DNA of 31,713 nt from contig CAZTPF010000023.1 of assembly GCA_964614655.1 (NCBI GenBank), forward strand, positions 1 through 31,713, written 5' to 3'. The notes beneath the pieces are model-generated. The model was given only the letters and a program-made list of their open reading frames with translations, ran no database searches and was not told the DNA's origin. The DNA is from Casp-actino8 sp964614655. Its GTDB lineage: Bacteria; Actinomycetota; Acidimicrobiia; Acidimicrobiales; Ilumatobacteraceae. Of this stretch, positions 1 to 7,275 are shown in pieces. The position numbers were made by a program, and so were the translations under genes. Position 1 is the first letter of the stretch. Each line of letters begins with the position of its first letter.

Positions 1-228
1 CCCAACTACTTCGGCGACGCCTGTGTGTGGTGGGGTCTGGCTCTCGTGGCTGCCGAGACCGGAAGTGGCGCGTGGGGTCTGCTCGGCGCGTTGGTGATGA
101 CCGTGTTCCTGCGTCGAGTGTCGGGGGTGACGCTTCTCGAGCGGTCACTCCGCAAGCGCCGTGAGGGTTACGAGGAGTACATCGCTCGGACGAGTCCTTT
201 CGTTCCACGCCCACCGAAGAAGATCTGA
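1..228 (+). CDS. DUF1295 / steroid 5-alpha-reductase-like membrane protein, C-terminal fragment
   Basis: The reading frame is open from the first base, so the gene starts outside the window and only about 75 C-terminal residues are seen. It opens with NYFGDACVWWG and ends with a YEEYIARTSPFVPRPP-type tail. Both are hallmarks of the DUF1295 family, integral membrane proteins related to steroid 5-alpha reductases and isoprenylcysteine methyltransferases. One hydrophobic segment (GLLGALVMTVFL) lies between them, and the basic region RRVSGVTLLERSLRKRREGY is typical of the cytoplasmic end. The substrate is not known for most members. An internal GTG at 25 could be mistaken for a start, but the NYFGD motif lies upstream of it. 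Confidence 0.85.
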   Translation, partial: PNYFGDACVWWGLALVAAETGSGAWGLLGALVMTVFLRRVSGVTLLERSLRKRREGYEEYIARTSPFVPRPPKKI

Positions 229-244
229 GCCGGCCGTCGCCCTC

Positions 245-250
245 TATGGT
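245..250 (+). promoter_or_regulatory. -10 hexamer TATGGT for a leaderless transcript
   Basis: TATGGT is followed by exactly 6 nt (gggcga) and then the GTG at 257. The same spacing recurs at many operon heads in this window. It favours the GTG over the nearby ATG at 263. Confidence 0.55.
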
Positions 251-256
251 GGGCGA

Positions 257-904
257 GTGAACATGACGAGTCCCCCGATCGTCGCGCGACCCGTCGCCTT
301 TCGAGCGGTGGCGCTTTTCGTCGCCGTCGCTTCGGTCGGAGTGGGAATCGCACTCATGGTGACGGCCGACCTCGGGGTCGCACCAGCCGACGTCCTCAGT
401 ACTGGAGGTGCCGATCGACTCGGTATCGGTGTCGGAACCATGGGGTGGATCTCTGGTGCCGTCATCACCTCGGCGGCGTGGATCATGGGGCGACGCCCGC
501 AATGGGGAACGCTGTGGGGCACCTTCGTCGTCGGACTCTCGGTGAACATCAGCCTGTCGCTGTTGTCGGAGACCGACTCGATGGTGTGGCGGATCGTGAT
601 GTTCGTGATCGGACTCACCGTCATCTATCTCGGTATCACCGTCGGTGTGTCGACCATGCTCGGCACCGGTCCGATCGAACTCCTGATGCTCGCTCTCACC
701 GATCGGGGTGCATCCGTTCAGGTGTCGCGCTGGGGTATCGAAGCACTGATCCTTCTGATCGGCGCGTTGCTCGGGGGTCAGGTCGGAGTGGGAACGGTGA
801 TCTTCGTGGTACTCGCCGGCCCGGTATTGGCGCGCACGTTGCCCCCGGTCGTTCGATTCATGGGGACGACCGTTCTCGATCGGCCACTTCCGATCGAACG
901 CTGA
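257..904 (+). CDS. YczE/YitT-like integral membrane protein
   Basis: A 215-residue, very hydrophobic protein with about five to six predicted membrane helices. The segment LMVTADLGVAPADVLSTG near the N-terminus and the glycine-rich GTMGWISGAVIT stretch match the YczE/YitT-type family (DUF161-related), described as membrane proteins of unknown or poorly defined transport function. The frame is open back to 161, but that would overlap the preceding gene. I start at the GTG at 257 because TATGGT lies exactly 6 nt upstream; an ATG at 263 is the alternative. The gene is 28 bp after a DUF1295 gene on the same strand but probably has its own promoter. The substrate cannot be read from the sequence. 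Confidence 0.8.
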   Translation: MNMTSPPIVARPVAFRAVALFVAVASVGVGIALMVTADLGVAPADVLSTGGADRLGIGVGTMGWISGAVITSAAWIMGRRPQWGTLWGTFVVGLSVNISLSLLSETDSMVWRIVMFVIGLTVIYLGITVGVSTMLGTGPIELLMLALTDRGASVQVSRWGIEALILLIGALLGGQVGVGTVIFVVLAGPVLARTLPPVVRFMGTTVLDRPLPIER

Positions 905-907
905 ACG

Positions 908-2140
908 TCAGGTCGAACGAGGCAGGCGGCTCGACAGGACGTCTCGTCGCTCGAGCTCGTCCACCTCGGCGTCGGACATCTCGAGGAATTCCTTGAGGAC
1001 CGCGCGGTTGTCCTCACCCCGATAGCGCGGCGAGCCCATGTCACCGAGTTCGGCATCGGCGAAATGCCACGGCGGGCGGGGCACCCGGACGAAACCTCCG
1101 ACACGATCGGGGACCTCGGAGATCGCCTCTCGGGCACGAGCCCAGTTCGACTCGGCCAACTCGCGAACCGATCGAACGACTCCGACCGCGAGACCGAGGG
1201 TCGCGCACGTCTCCTCGAACGTCGTGGCATCGGGAACCGAACGAGCCCAGTCGATCATCTCGTCACGCAGAGCGTCGAAGTTGACGAGTCGAGTGGCGAC
1301 ATCGACGAACCGTGGATCGTCCAGAAGGTGAGGACGCTGCATCGCCTTCACCATGATCTCGAACGTGCCTCGTTCGGCCGGATGACCGCTGATCACGACG
1401 ACGGTTCCGTCGGCGACCGAGAGGATCGGATAGTCACCCGGGCGGAACGATCGGATCCATTGCGGATCGATCGGCCGGTCGAACAGCTGATCGTGCGCGT
1501 GCTCGTTCACGTAGAGCATCGTTTCGGCCATCGACACGTCGATACGGTCGCCCGAACCTGTTCGCTCGCGTCGCAGCAGACTCGCGAGAATCGCAGTGGT
1601 CGTCTCGAGAGCGGTGTACGTGTCGGCATGCGACCACGGGTCGTTGACGAACCGACCACTCGACTCGCCTTGCATCCTTGTGAGCCCGCTCTCGGCACCG
1701 ATCACGGTCGCGTAGGCACGACGATGCATCCACGGTCCGTCGGCGCCGTACCCCGAGATCGATGCGTAGACGAGGCGCGGATTTCGCTCGCGCAGAACGT
1801 CGGGGCCGAGACCGAGTCGATCCATGACACCGGCTCGATAGTTCTCGACGAGGACGTCGCTCACCTCGGCCAGTCGAATCAGCAGATCGGCCCCGGCTGG
1901 TGTCGACAGATCGATGCTCATGCACCGCTTGCCCGTGTTCTGTTGAACGAAGTAGGTCGCAAGCGATCCGACACGCGGACTCGAGAAGCGGGTCAGATCG
2001 CCGTCCGGCGGCTCGATCTTGACGACGTCGGCACCGAGGTCGACGAGCATGCGGCCACAGTGCGGTCCGGCCAGAACCCGAGTGAGATCGAGAACTCGGA
2101 TCCCGGCGAGCGGGGTGCGATCGCTCGGCGTCGACGACAT
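908..2140 (-). CDS. Family III CoA transferase (CaiB/BaiF type)
   Basis: A 410-residue protein with the whole family III layout: LAGIRVLDLTRVLAGPHCGR at the N-terminus, LGADVVKIEPPDGD at about 35-48, NTGKRCMSIDL at about 68-78 and VLVENYRAGVMDRLGLG at about 97-112. The predicted catalytic aspartate is Asp173 in HADTYTALE. Such enzymes move CoA between carboxylic acids through an aspartyl-CoA anhydride; donor and acceptor are not evident. It is transcribed divergently from the cyclase-family gene at 2210. The start ATG has CATCAT 6 nt upstream, a weak version of the leaderless -10 pattern. A second family III transferase (25436-26563) also has its catalytic Asp at residue 173. A role in fatty, bile or aromatic acid catabolism is inference. 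Confidence 0.93.
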   Translation of the reverse strand: MSSTPSDRTPLAGIRVLDLTRVLAGPHCGRMLVDLGADVVKIEPPDGDLTRFSSPRVGSLATYFVQQNTGKRCMSIDLSTPAGADLLIRLAEVSDVLVENYRAGVMDRLGLGPDVLRERNPRLVYASISGYGADGPWMHRRAYATVIGAESGLTRMQGESSGRFVNDPWSHADTYTALETTTAILASLLRRERTGSGDRIDVSMAETMLYVNEHAHDQLFDRPIDPQWIRSFRPGDYPILSVADGTVVVISGHPAERGTFEIMVKAMQRPHLLDDPRFVDVATRLVNFDALRDEMIDWARSVPDATTFEETCATLGLAVGVVRSVRELAESNWARAREAISEVPDRVGGFVRVPRPPWHFADAELGDMGSPRYRGEDNRAVLKEFLEMSDAEVDELERRDVLSSRLPRST

Positions 2141-2146
2141 GGGGCC

Positions 2147-2152
2147 ATGATG
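2147..2152 (-). promoter_or_regulatory. Weak -10-like hexamer CATCAT before the CoA transferase
   Basis: On the minus strand CATCAT is followed by 6 nt and the ATG at 2140. It keeps the A and final T of TAnnnT but lacks the first T, so it could be chance. Confidence 0.3.
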
Positions 2153-2197
2153 CCGGGTCGGCCTATCGACGAGGGAATCGGTGCGTTCGAACCGTTG

Positions 2198-2203
2198 TAC
2201 GGT
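2198..2203 (+). promoter_or_regulatory. -10 hexamer TACGGT for a leaderless transcript
   Basis: TACGGT, then 6 nt (cggggc), then ATG at 2210. No Shine-Dalgarno sequence is needed or obvious. It decides the start of the cyclase-family gene inside a frame that stays open for more than 1 kb upstream. Confidence 0.6.
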
Positions 2204-2209
2204 CGGGGC

Positions 2210-3226
2210 ATGTCGACGTTCTCGTCTCTACCCGATTACGACGAACTGCCCGAACGAGCCGGACTTCCTGTGAGTTGGGACGTCTGGCCCGAGGGTGACG
2301 GACCGCTCTTCGGCTGCCTCAATCTGCTCACTCCCGAGCGGGTCGTGGAGGCGGCCGGACTCGTGCGCGAGGGGAGAGTGTTCGCTCTCAACTGGAGCAT
2401 GGGGTTGCCCGATCCTCCGCTGTTCGGACGCCAGCCCTTTCGTCACGAGGTCACCGGAGGGGAAGCCAGCACGAGTCACGACGACGTGCTGCACGGCTGG
2501 AACACGCAGTCGAGCAGTCAGTGGGACGGATTCCGGCACATTCGAAACCACGCTGCGGCCACGGCGGCCGACGTGGAAGGAACGGGCCACTTCGGTGGCG
2601 TCGACGATCACGACCACGGGATCGACCATTGGGCCGAGCGGGGCATCGTCGGCCGTGCAGTTCTCGCCGATCTGGCCCGTTGGCGCGCGAGCATCGGACG
2701 TCCGATTCGCTGTGACGACGCCGACCCGATCGATCCTCACGAGATCCTCGAGTGCCTGTCGGCGCAGGGGACGGAACTTCACGAAGGCGACGTGTTGTTG
2801 CTCCGGTTCGGTTGGATCGAATGGTACGAGAGTCTGAGTGTCGACGAACGACGCCGAATCGCCGGTGTCGACTCGTTACGCACACCTGGATTGCGTCCCG
2901 GTGAGGAACTGGCGCGCACTCTGTGGAACCTCCATGTCTCGGCGGTGGGGTGCGACAACCCGGCGGTCGAGGTGTGGCCGCCCGGAGCCGTGAGCTCTCC
3001 CGAACACGAGGCCGAGGTCCGATCCGATCGGTCTCGACTGCACGAGATCTTCACGCACACGCTCCTCTTGCCGATGCTCGGGATTCCTCTCGGCGAGATG
3101 TGGAATCTCGACGCACTCGCGTCGCATTGCGCAGCCACTAGGCGCTACGAGAGCTTCTTCGTGTCGGCACCGTTGAATCTGCCGCGCGGAGTCGCCAGCC
3201 CTCCGAACGCCCTCGCCATCGTGTGA
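2210..3226 (+). CDS. Cyclase-family (PF04199) metal-dependent hydrolase
   Basis: A 338-residue protein of the cyclase / kynurenine-formamidase superfamily. Supporting segments are LFGCLNLLTPERVVEAAGLVREG near the start, SQWDGFRHIRNH at about 105-116 (the larger-subfamily counterpart of the HxGTHxDxxxH metal site), GIDHWAERGIVGRAVLADLAR and a C-terminal SAVGCDNPAVEVWP. Members hydrolyse amides or lactone-like rings with Zn or Mn; the substrate here is unknown. The start at 2210 is chosen because it begins the conserved N-terminus and sits 6 nt after TACGGT. The open frame running back to 1064 is antisense to the CoA transferase and not coding. An SDR gene follows 28 bp downstream and may share its pathway (inference). 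Confidence 0.88.
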   Translation: MSTFSSLPDYDELPERAGLPVSWDVWPEGDGPLFGCLNLLTPERVVEAAGLVREGRVFALNWSMGLPDPPLFGRQPFRHEVTGGEASTSHDDVLHGWNTQSSSQWDGFRHIRNHAAATAADVEGTGHFGGVDDHDHGIDHWAERGIVGRAVLADLARWRASIGRPIRCDDADPIDPHEILECLSAQGTELHEGDVLLLRFGWIEWYESLSVDERRRIAGVDSLRTPGLRPGEELARTLWNLHVSAVGCDNPAVEVWPPGAVSSPEHEAEVRSDRSRLHEIFTHTLLLPMLGIPLGEMWNLDALASHCAATRRYESFFVSAPLNLPRGVASPPNALAIV

Positions 3227-3242
3227 TCGTCGACGGGTGTGG

Positions 3243-3248
3243 CAGGAT
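3243..3248 (+). promoter_or_regulatory. Weak -10-like hexamer CAGGAT before the SDR gene
   Basis: CAGGAT is followed by 6 nt (cgcctc) and ATG at 3255, the spacing of the strict TAnnnT sites, but the first base is C. It may give the SDR its own transcript in addition to read-through from the cyclase gene. Confidence 0.35.
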
Positions 3249-3254
3249 CGCCTC

Positions 3255-4094
3255 ATGACTCGACCTGTTGATCCTCTGGCTGGCCAACTCGCTCTGGTGA
3301 CCGGAGGTGGATCCGGTATCGGTCTCGGCTGCGCCCGTGAACTCGTGCGCGATGGTGCGAGCGTGATGCTCGCGGCGCGCAACGTCGACCGGCTGAAGGC
3401 AGCTGCGGACGAACTGCGTTCGATCGCATCGGGTGGTGCGATTGTTCATGTGCAGTCATGTGACGTGACGTCGGAGGCGAGTGTCGCCGAGACGTGCGCT
3501 GCCGCTCAGGCGGCCGGACGACTCACGATGGTGGTGGCCAACGCCGGCTTCGGAACCGGTGGTCCGATCCATCTCACGTCGCTCGACGACTGGGAGGGAA
3601 TCCTGCGGACGAACCTGACCGGGGCCTTTCTCACCATCAAGCACTCGGTTCCGATCCTGTCGGCCAACGGAGGTGGTTCGATCGTCGCCATCTCGTCGAT
3701 CGCCGGAGTGGCGACGCATCGCTTCATGACCCCGTACGACGTGTCGAAGGCCGGTCTCGAGATGCTCGTTCGGCAGACGGCCGACGAACTCGGTTGTCGA
3801 AACATCCGTGCCAACGCGGTTCGACCCGGTCTCGTTCCCACCGATGCGACCGAGGGTCTCATGACCCTCGACACCATCGTCGACGACTACATGCAGCAGA
3901 TGCCGCTCGGACGAGTGGGGACGACCGAAGACATCGGTCAGTTGGTGCGTTTTCTGCTCGGCCCCGAGAGTTCGTGGATCACCGGCACGTGCATCAGCAT
4001 CGACGGTGGTCATCACCTGCGTCGTGGTCCGAACATCGAACCGGCCATGGAGATGGTGCTCGGCGATCAGAGGTATCCGGCTGGCCCGGCCTGA
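3255..4094 (+). CDS. Short-chain dehydrogenase/reductase (SDR)
   Basis: A 279-residue classical SDR. The NAD(P)-binding motif TGGGSGIG lies at about 17-24 after LAGQLALVTG. ANAGFGTGG follows in the central sheet, ISSIAG carries the catalytic serine, and YDVSKAG carries the Tyr and Lys of the active site. NAVRPGLVPTDAT and SWITGTCISIDGGHH close the fold. It should oxidise or reduce a hydroxyl/keto group with NAD(P)(H). MLAARN in the second strand suggests NADP(H) preference, a weak inference. The ATG at 3255 is preferred over an upstream GTG at 3237 because of the CAGGAT hexamer and the family N-terminus. It ends 12 bp from the convergent M20 gene. Confidence 0.92.
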   Translation: MTRPVDPLAGQLALVTGGGSGIGLGCARELVRDGASVMLAARNVDRLKAAADELRSIASGGAIVHVQSCDVTSEASVAETCAAAQAAGRLTMVVANAGFGTGGPIHLTSLDDWEGILRTNLTGAFLTIKHSVPILSANGGGSIVAISSIAGVATHRFMTPYDVSKAGLEMLVRQTADELGCRNIRANAVRPGLVPTDATEGLMTLDTIVDDYMQQMPLGRVGTTEDIGQLVRFLLGPESSWITGTCISIDGGHHLRRGPNIEPAMEMVLGDQRYPAGPA

Positions 4095-4106
4095 TCACCC
4101 CGGTTT

Positions 4107-5336
4107 TCAGGCTGGCTGTAGATGACGCAGGGCGGCCGCACTGTAGAGAGCGATACCGGTCGACATGGCGTCCTCGTCGTAGAAGACGCGATTCGAATGA
4201 TTGGGCGCCGCGGTCGCCGGGTTGCGGTCGTGGGGTGTGGCGCCGAGGAAGACCATTGCTCCCGGGATTCGTTCGAGAACCACGCCGAAGTCCTCGGCCC
4301 CCATCACCGGGTTCGGCAACTCGACGAAACGATCACGACCGACCACGTTGCGAACGAGGCCGGCCGCGATCGACGCGTAGTCGTGATCGTTGACGGTGAC
4401 GTCGTATCCGATGTGGAGATCGATCTCGACCTGTAGGTCGTGCGCGGCGGCGATTCCTTCGGCAACTCGCTTGATCCCGTCGTGTACCGCCGTTCGGGTC
4501 GCTTCACTGATCGCCCGAATGGTGCCCCCGATCTCGGCGACCTCGGGAATCACGTTCGACGCTGTGCCGGCGCGTAACTGGGTGACCGAGAGAACCGACG
4601 GATTGAACACGTTGATGCGGCGGGTGACCATCGACTGCAATGCCTGCACCAATTCACAGGCGGCCGGGACAGGATCGAGCGTGCGGAACGGTTCGCTACC
4701 GTGACCGCCCTTGCCGATCAGACGGATCGAGAACGAGTCACTCGATGCCATGAGAGGTCCGCCGCGAGAACTCACGAATCCGGTGGGGAGAGACGACGTG
4801 GTGTGAATGGCGAAGGCACCGGTGATCGGCGATTCGGCTCCTGATGTGAGCGGACCGATATTGAGCAAACCCTCGTCGATCATGTGCTGAGCGCCGTGAT
4901 GACCTTCCTCGCCGGGTTGGAACATGAAGAGGACCCGACCGTGAATGTCGGATCGGTGGTGAGCGAGAAGTCGAGCCGCACCCACCAGCATCGCCACGTG
5001 CGTGTCGTGGCCACACGCGTGCATCGCCCCGTCGACGCGTGATGCGAAGTCGAGTCCGGTGTCCTCGGGCATCGGCAAAGCGTCCATGTCACCTCGCAGG
5101 AGCATTGTCGGGCCGGGATGCTCGCCTTCGAGAGTGGCGGCAATACCCGAAGTGGTTTCATGGAGCGTGATGCCGAGAGGCAGACCCTCGAGTGCTTCGA
5201 GCACGTTGTCGCGGGTGACGGGCAGATGGTTTCCGATTTCGGGCCATTCGTGCAGAGTGCGTCGGAGGGCGACGGCGCCGCTCTGGTGATCCATCGCCTC
5301 TTCGGCGAGTCGGGACAGGATCTCGGGTTCGCTCAT
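4107..5336 (-). CDS. M20-family amidohydrolase (N-acyl amino acid / hippurate hydrolase type)
   Basis: A 409-residue M20D-type metallohydrolase. The N-terminal LRRTLHEWPEIG, the metal and catalytic segments GDMDALPM and MHACGHDTH, the acidic FMFQPGEEGHHGAQHMI, and the dimerisation-domain motif GKGGHGSEP are all present. A late metal-site motif, NPVMGAEDFG, precedes the C-terminus. These enzymes cleave N-acetyl, benzoyl or other acyl groups from amino acids, or peptide-like amides, using two metal ions. No signal peptide is seen, so it is cytoplasmic. It is divergent from the Nudix gene with 35 bp between starts. TAGGGT lies 6 nt before the ATG on the coding strand, indicating a leaderless mRNA. 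The natural substrate is not determinable. Confidence 0.93.
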   Translation of the reverse strand: MSEPEILSRLAEEAMDHQSGAVALRRTLHEWPEIGNHLPVTRDNVLEALEGLPLGITLHETTSGIAATLEGEHPGPTMLLRGDMDALPMPEDTGLDFASRVDGAMHACGHDTHVAMLVGAARLLAHHRSDIHGRVLFMFQPGEEGHHGAQHMIDEGLLNIGPLTSGAESPITGAFAIHTTSSLPTGFVSSRGGPLMASSDSFSIRLIGKGGHGSEPFRTLDPVPAACELVQALQSMVTRRINVFNPSVLSVTQLRAGTASNVIPEVAEIGGTIRAISEATRTAVHDGIKRVAEGIAAAHDLQVEIDLHIGYDVTVNDHDYASIAAGLVRNVVGRDRFVELPNPVMGAEDFGVVLERIPGAMVFLGATPHDRNPATAAPNHSNRVFYDEDAMSTGIALYSAAALRHLQPA

Positions 5337-5342
5337 GGCGTC

Positions 5343-5348
5343 ACCCTA
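5343..5348 (-). promoter_or_regulatory. -10 hexamer TAGGGT for a leaderless transcript (M20 gene)
   Basis: On the minus strand TAGGGT is followed by gacgcc (6 nt) and the ATG at 5336. It lies back to back with the Nudix promoter region. Confidence 0.6.
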
Positions 5349-5359
5349 GACCTGCGTGG

Positions 5360-5365
5360 GAGAGT
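5360..5365 (+). promoter_or_regulatory. Weak -10-like hexamer GAGAGT before the Nudix gene
   Basis: GAGAGT, 6 nt, then GTG at 5372. It lacks the first T of TAnnnT. It favours the second of two adjacent GTG codons (5369, 5372). Confidence 0.35.
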
Positions 5366-5371
5366 GACGTG

Positions 5372-5875
5372 GTGGGCGACGAAATGGTGGACGTGGTCGA
5401 CCCACATGATCGAGTCGTCCGTTCGGTGACCCGGGCCGAGATGCGTCGCGAACGCCTGCGCCATCGAGCCGTTTTCGTGGCGGTGACCGATGGGAACGGT
5501 CGACTGCTCGTTCATCGTCGAGCGATCACCAAGGACGTGTGGCCGGGCTGGCTCGACATCGCCGTCGGCGGTGTGGTGGCGAGCGGTGAGTCGTACGACC
5601 GGGCCGCCGAGCGAGAACTGGCCGAAGAGGTGGGGGTGTCGGGTGTGGAGGTGGAGGCGCTCGACGGTGGAGTGGCCCGAGCGTATGACGACGAGGAGGT
5701 GTCGCTCCTCGGACGTTGCTACCTGGTGACGTCCTCGGGGCCCTTCGTGTTCCGGGACGGTGAGGTGAGCGAGGCCTGGTGGATGACGAGGGCCGAGTTC
5801 GAGGAGTCGAGGTTCCGAGAACGATTCCTGCCCGACTCCCTGGCCCTCCTTCTCCCCCTCCTCCCGAACTGGTGA
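5372..5875 (+). CDS. Nudix hydrolase (IPP-isomerase-like / YfcD type)
   Basis: A 167-residue Nudix protein. The box GX5EX7REUXEEXGU is complete: GGVVASGE, seven residues, then RELAEEVGV. The N-terminal VDVVDPHDRVVRSVTRAEM, LRHRAVFVAV and LLVHRRAITKDVWPGWLDIAVGG resemble the YfcD / isopentenyl-diphosphate-isomerase-like branch. These proteins hydrolyse nucleoside diphosphates linked to another moiety or act on prenyl diphosphates; the substrate is not known. GTG 5372 is preferred over GTG 5369 from the hexamer spacing. The gene is divergent from the M20 amidohydrolase and is followed within 10 nt by a nested palindrome that may end its transcript. Confidence 0.9.
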   Translation: MGDEMVDVVDPHDRVVRSVTRAEMRRERLRHRAVFVAVTDGNGRLLVHRRAITKDVWPGWLDIAVGGVVASGESYDRAAERELAEEVGVSGVEVEALDGGVARAYDDEEVSLLGRCYLVTSSGPFVFRDGEVSEAWWMTRAEFEESRFRERFLPDSLALLLPLLPNW

Positions 5876-5883
5876 AAAGCGCG

Positions 5884-5931
5884 CACTCTGTTGCGGTGAT
5901 GACCGCCGGCGGTAGGAAACGCAACAGAGTG
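5884..5931. repeat. Nested inverted repeat (possible terminator or structured element)
   Basis: A perfect 12-bp inverted repeat (CACTCTGTTGCG at 5884-5895, CGCAACAGAGTG at 5920-5931) encloses a second perfect 12-bp palindrome (ACCGCCGGCGGT at 5902-5913). The inner palindrome is centred exactly, with 6 nt on each side. It starts 8 nt after the Nudix stop codon and ends 7 nt before the next -10 hexamer. No U-tract follows. It may act as a terminator, a protein-binding site or a dispersed intergenic repeat. Confidence 0.75.
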
Positions 5932-5938
5932 GGCGAAT

Positions 5939-5944
5939 TACGCT
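5939..5944 (+). promoter_or_regulatory. -10 hexamer TACGCT before the thiamine-binding-type gene
   Basis: TACGCT is followed by 7 nt and GTG at 5952, matching the leaderless pattern with one extra base. Confidence 0.5.
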
Positions 5945-5951
5945 GGTGGGG

Positions 5952-6188
5952 GTGTTGAGGGTCGAGTTCACGGTGGAGCCGTTCGTGGAGGGTCAACCGG
6001 GCCCGCACGTCACCGCGGCCCTCGATGCCGTTCGCGCCCTCGGTCCCGACGTCGACTTCGGGCCCTTCGGCACTTCGTTTCTCGCCTCGGACGACGTCGT
6101 CGCCGCCTCGGTGTCGGCCCTCGTGGCCGCTGCCTATGCCAACGGCGCCACGCACGTGAGCATCCATGTCGAGAGGACGTTGTCGTGA
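5952..6188 (+). CDS. MTH1187/YkoF-like thiamine-binding family protein
   Basis: A 78-residue protein. RVEFTVEPFVEGQPGPHVTAALDAVRALG, split around the PGPHV turn, followed by DFGPFGTSF and ATHVSIHVER, matches the small ferredoxin-like MTH1187 family (PF01910). Members bind thiamine or its pyrimidine moiety and are related to YkoF. It probably senses, buffers or hands over a thiamine-type ligand. GTG 5952 is chosen from TACGCT 7 nt upstream; GTG 5946 is an alternative. Its stop overlaps the start of the next gene (GTGA at 6185-6188), so the two are translationally coupled. No TPP-riboswitch core was recognised upstream. Confidence 0.8.
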   Translation: MLRVEFTVEPFVEGQPGPHVTAALDAVRALGPDVDFGPFGTSFLASDDVVAASVSALVAAAYANGATHVSIHVERTLS

Positions 6189-6556
6189 ACCAGCCCGACA
6201 CGTCGGTCCATCCGGCCATCTCGATGATCGAGCCGCTCCTCGAACTTCTCGGTTGCGAACTCGTCGAAGCGGATTCCTGCGAACCGGCCGACGTTCCGCT
6301 CCGCTTCGAGGGCCGAGTGGTGGCCGCCGTTCGCCTTCCGGCACTTCACGGTGCACTCGACCGACTCATCGACACCGTCGAACGCGAGATCGGTTGCCGG
6401 GTGACCGACATGAACCGAGAGCAGAAGCAACTCGCCATTCGTCTGCTCGACGAGCGAGGCGCGTTCATCCTGCGCCGAGCGGTGGAAGACGTGGCCGACG
6501 CGATGGGCGTCTCGCGAATCACCGTCTACAACTATCTGAACGCCATTCACCGGTGA
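6185..6556 (+). CDS. HTH regulator with YheO-type C-terminal DNA-binding domain
   Basis: A 123-residue protein. The C-terminal half (about 76-123) reads REQKQLAIRLLDERGAF, then RRAVEDVADAMGVSRITVYNYL. This is the HTH_22 / YheO-type helix-turn-helix in which GVSRITVYNYL is the recognition helix region. The N-terminal 65 residues (FEGRVVAAVRLPALHGALDRLI) form a small domain I do not recognise; it is too short for the full PAS-like YheO domain. It is coupled by a GTGA overlap to the thiamine-binding-type gene upstream and followed by a HAD phosphatase 1 bp later. It may regulate its own operon in response to the ligand of the neighbouring protein (inference). Confidence 0.78.
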   Translation: MNQPDTSVHPAISMIEPLLELLGCELVEADSCEPADVPLRFEGRVVAAVRLPALHGALDRLIDTVEREIGCRVTDMNREQKQLAIRLLDERGAFILRRAVEDVADAMGVSRITVYNYLNAIHR

Positions 6557-6557
6557 G

Positions 6558-7268
6558 GTGTCGGTGAAGACCTTCGACGTCGTGGCGTTCGACGCGGACG
6601 ACACGCTGTGGCACAGCGAGGACGGTTTCCGAGCCGCCGAGCACCGCTTCTACGAACTTCTCGAACCGTACGCACCGGCCGGTACGAGCGTTCGGGACGC
6701 CCTCACGGCCATGGAACGGGCCAATCTGCCGATCTACGGCTACGGCGTGAAGGCGTTCGGACTCTCGATGGTCGAGGCTGCTCTCACGATCGGACAGGAC
6801 CGCGTTCCGCCATCGGTTTTCGCCGAGATCGTCGACATCACACGTGATCTGATGTTGGCGCCGGTGCGTCTGCTTCCCGACGTCTCGACAGTCCTCGACA
6901 CCGTGGGTTCACACTTCCGCATCGTGATGATCACCAAGGGAGACCTGATCCACCAGACTCGCAAGGTCTCGACGAGTGGACTTCAACATCTCTTCACTCA
7001 TGTCGAAATCGTTCTCGAGAAGGACGTCGAGACGTACTCGCGTGTCGTTCGAGAGCTCGACGTCGATCCGATGCGCTTTCTCATGGTCGGCAACTCGGTG
7101 AAGAGTGACGTCTTACCCGTGCTCGGGATCGGAGGGCACGCGGTGCACGTTCCGTACCCGCACCTCTGGGAGCTCGAGCGAGCCGAAGAGCTCCCGTCGG
7201 GTGACCGATTCACCGAGCTCGCCAACCTGCGAGATCTGCCCAATTGGCTGGAAATTCCGGCACACTGA
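6558..7268 (+). CDS. HAD-superfamily hydrolase (phosphatase-like)
   Basis: A 236-residue HAD protein. Motif I is FDADDTLWHSE with the nucleophile Asp12 and acid Asp14. Motif II is the MITKGD segment, the conserved lysine is probably in LEKDVETY, and motif IV is MVGNSVKSDVLP. A helical cap lies between residues about 20 and 100. It should dephosphorylate a small phosphorylated metabolite. Given the upstream thiamine-binding-type gene, a thiamine-pathway phosphate ester is an attractive but unproven substrate. GTG 6558 starts 1 bp after the upstream stop; GTG 6564 is a close alternative. It is the third gene of a tightly packed run. Confidence 0.9.
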   Translation: MSVKTFDVVAFDADDTLWHSEDGFRAAEHRFYELLEPYAPAGTSVRDALTAMERANLPIYGYGVKAFGLSMVEAALTIGQDRVPPSVFAEIVDITRDLMLAPVRLLPDVSTVLDTVGSHFRIVMITKGDLIHQTRKVSTSGLQHLFTHVEIVLEKDVETYSRVVRELDVDPMRFLMVGNSVKSDVLPVLGIGGHAVHVPYPHLWELERAEELPSGDRFTELANLRDLPNWLEIPAH

Positions 7269-7275
7269 CGGCGTG

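Noticed and set aside
161..262. Upstream extension of the YczE-like gene
   Set aside because: It would overlap the preceding gene and adds a charged, non-family stretch; GTG 257 has TATGGT 6 nt upstream.
1064..2209. Long open frame on the plus strand preceding and continuous with the cyclase gene
   Set aside because: It is antisense to a clear family III CoA transferase, has no family sequence, and results from GC-rich third codon positions. The real start is ATG 2210 with a -10 hexamer.
5876..5951. TPP riboswitch before the thiamine-binding-type gene
   Set aside because: I could not find the CTGAGA / ACCTGA-type core; the region is occupied by a nested palindrome instead.
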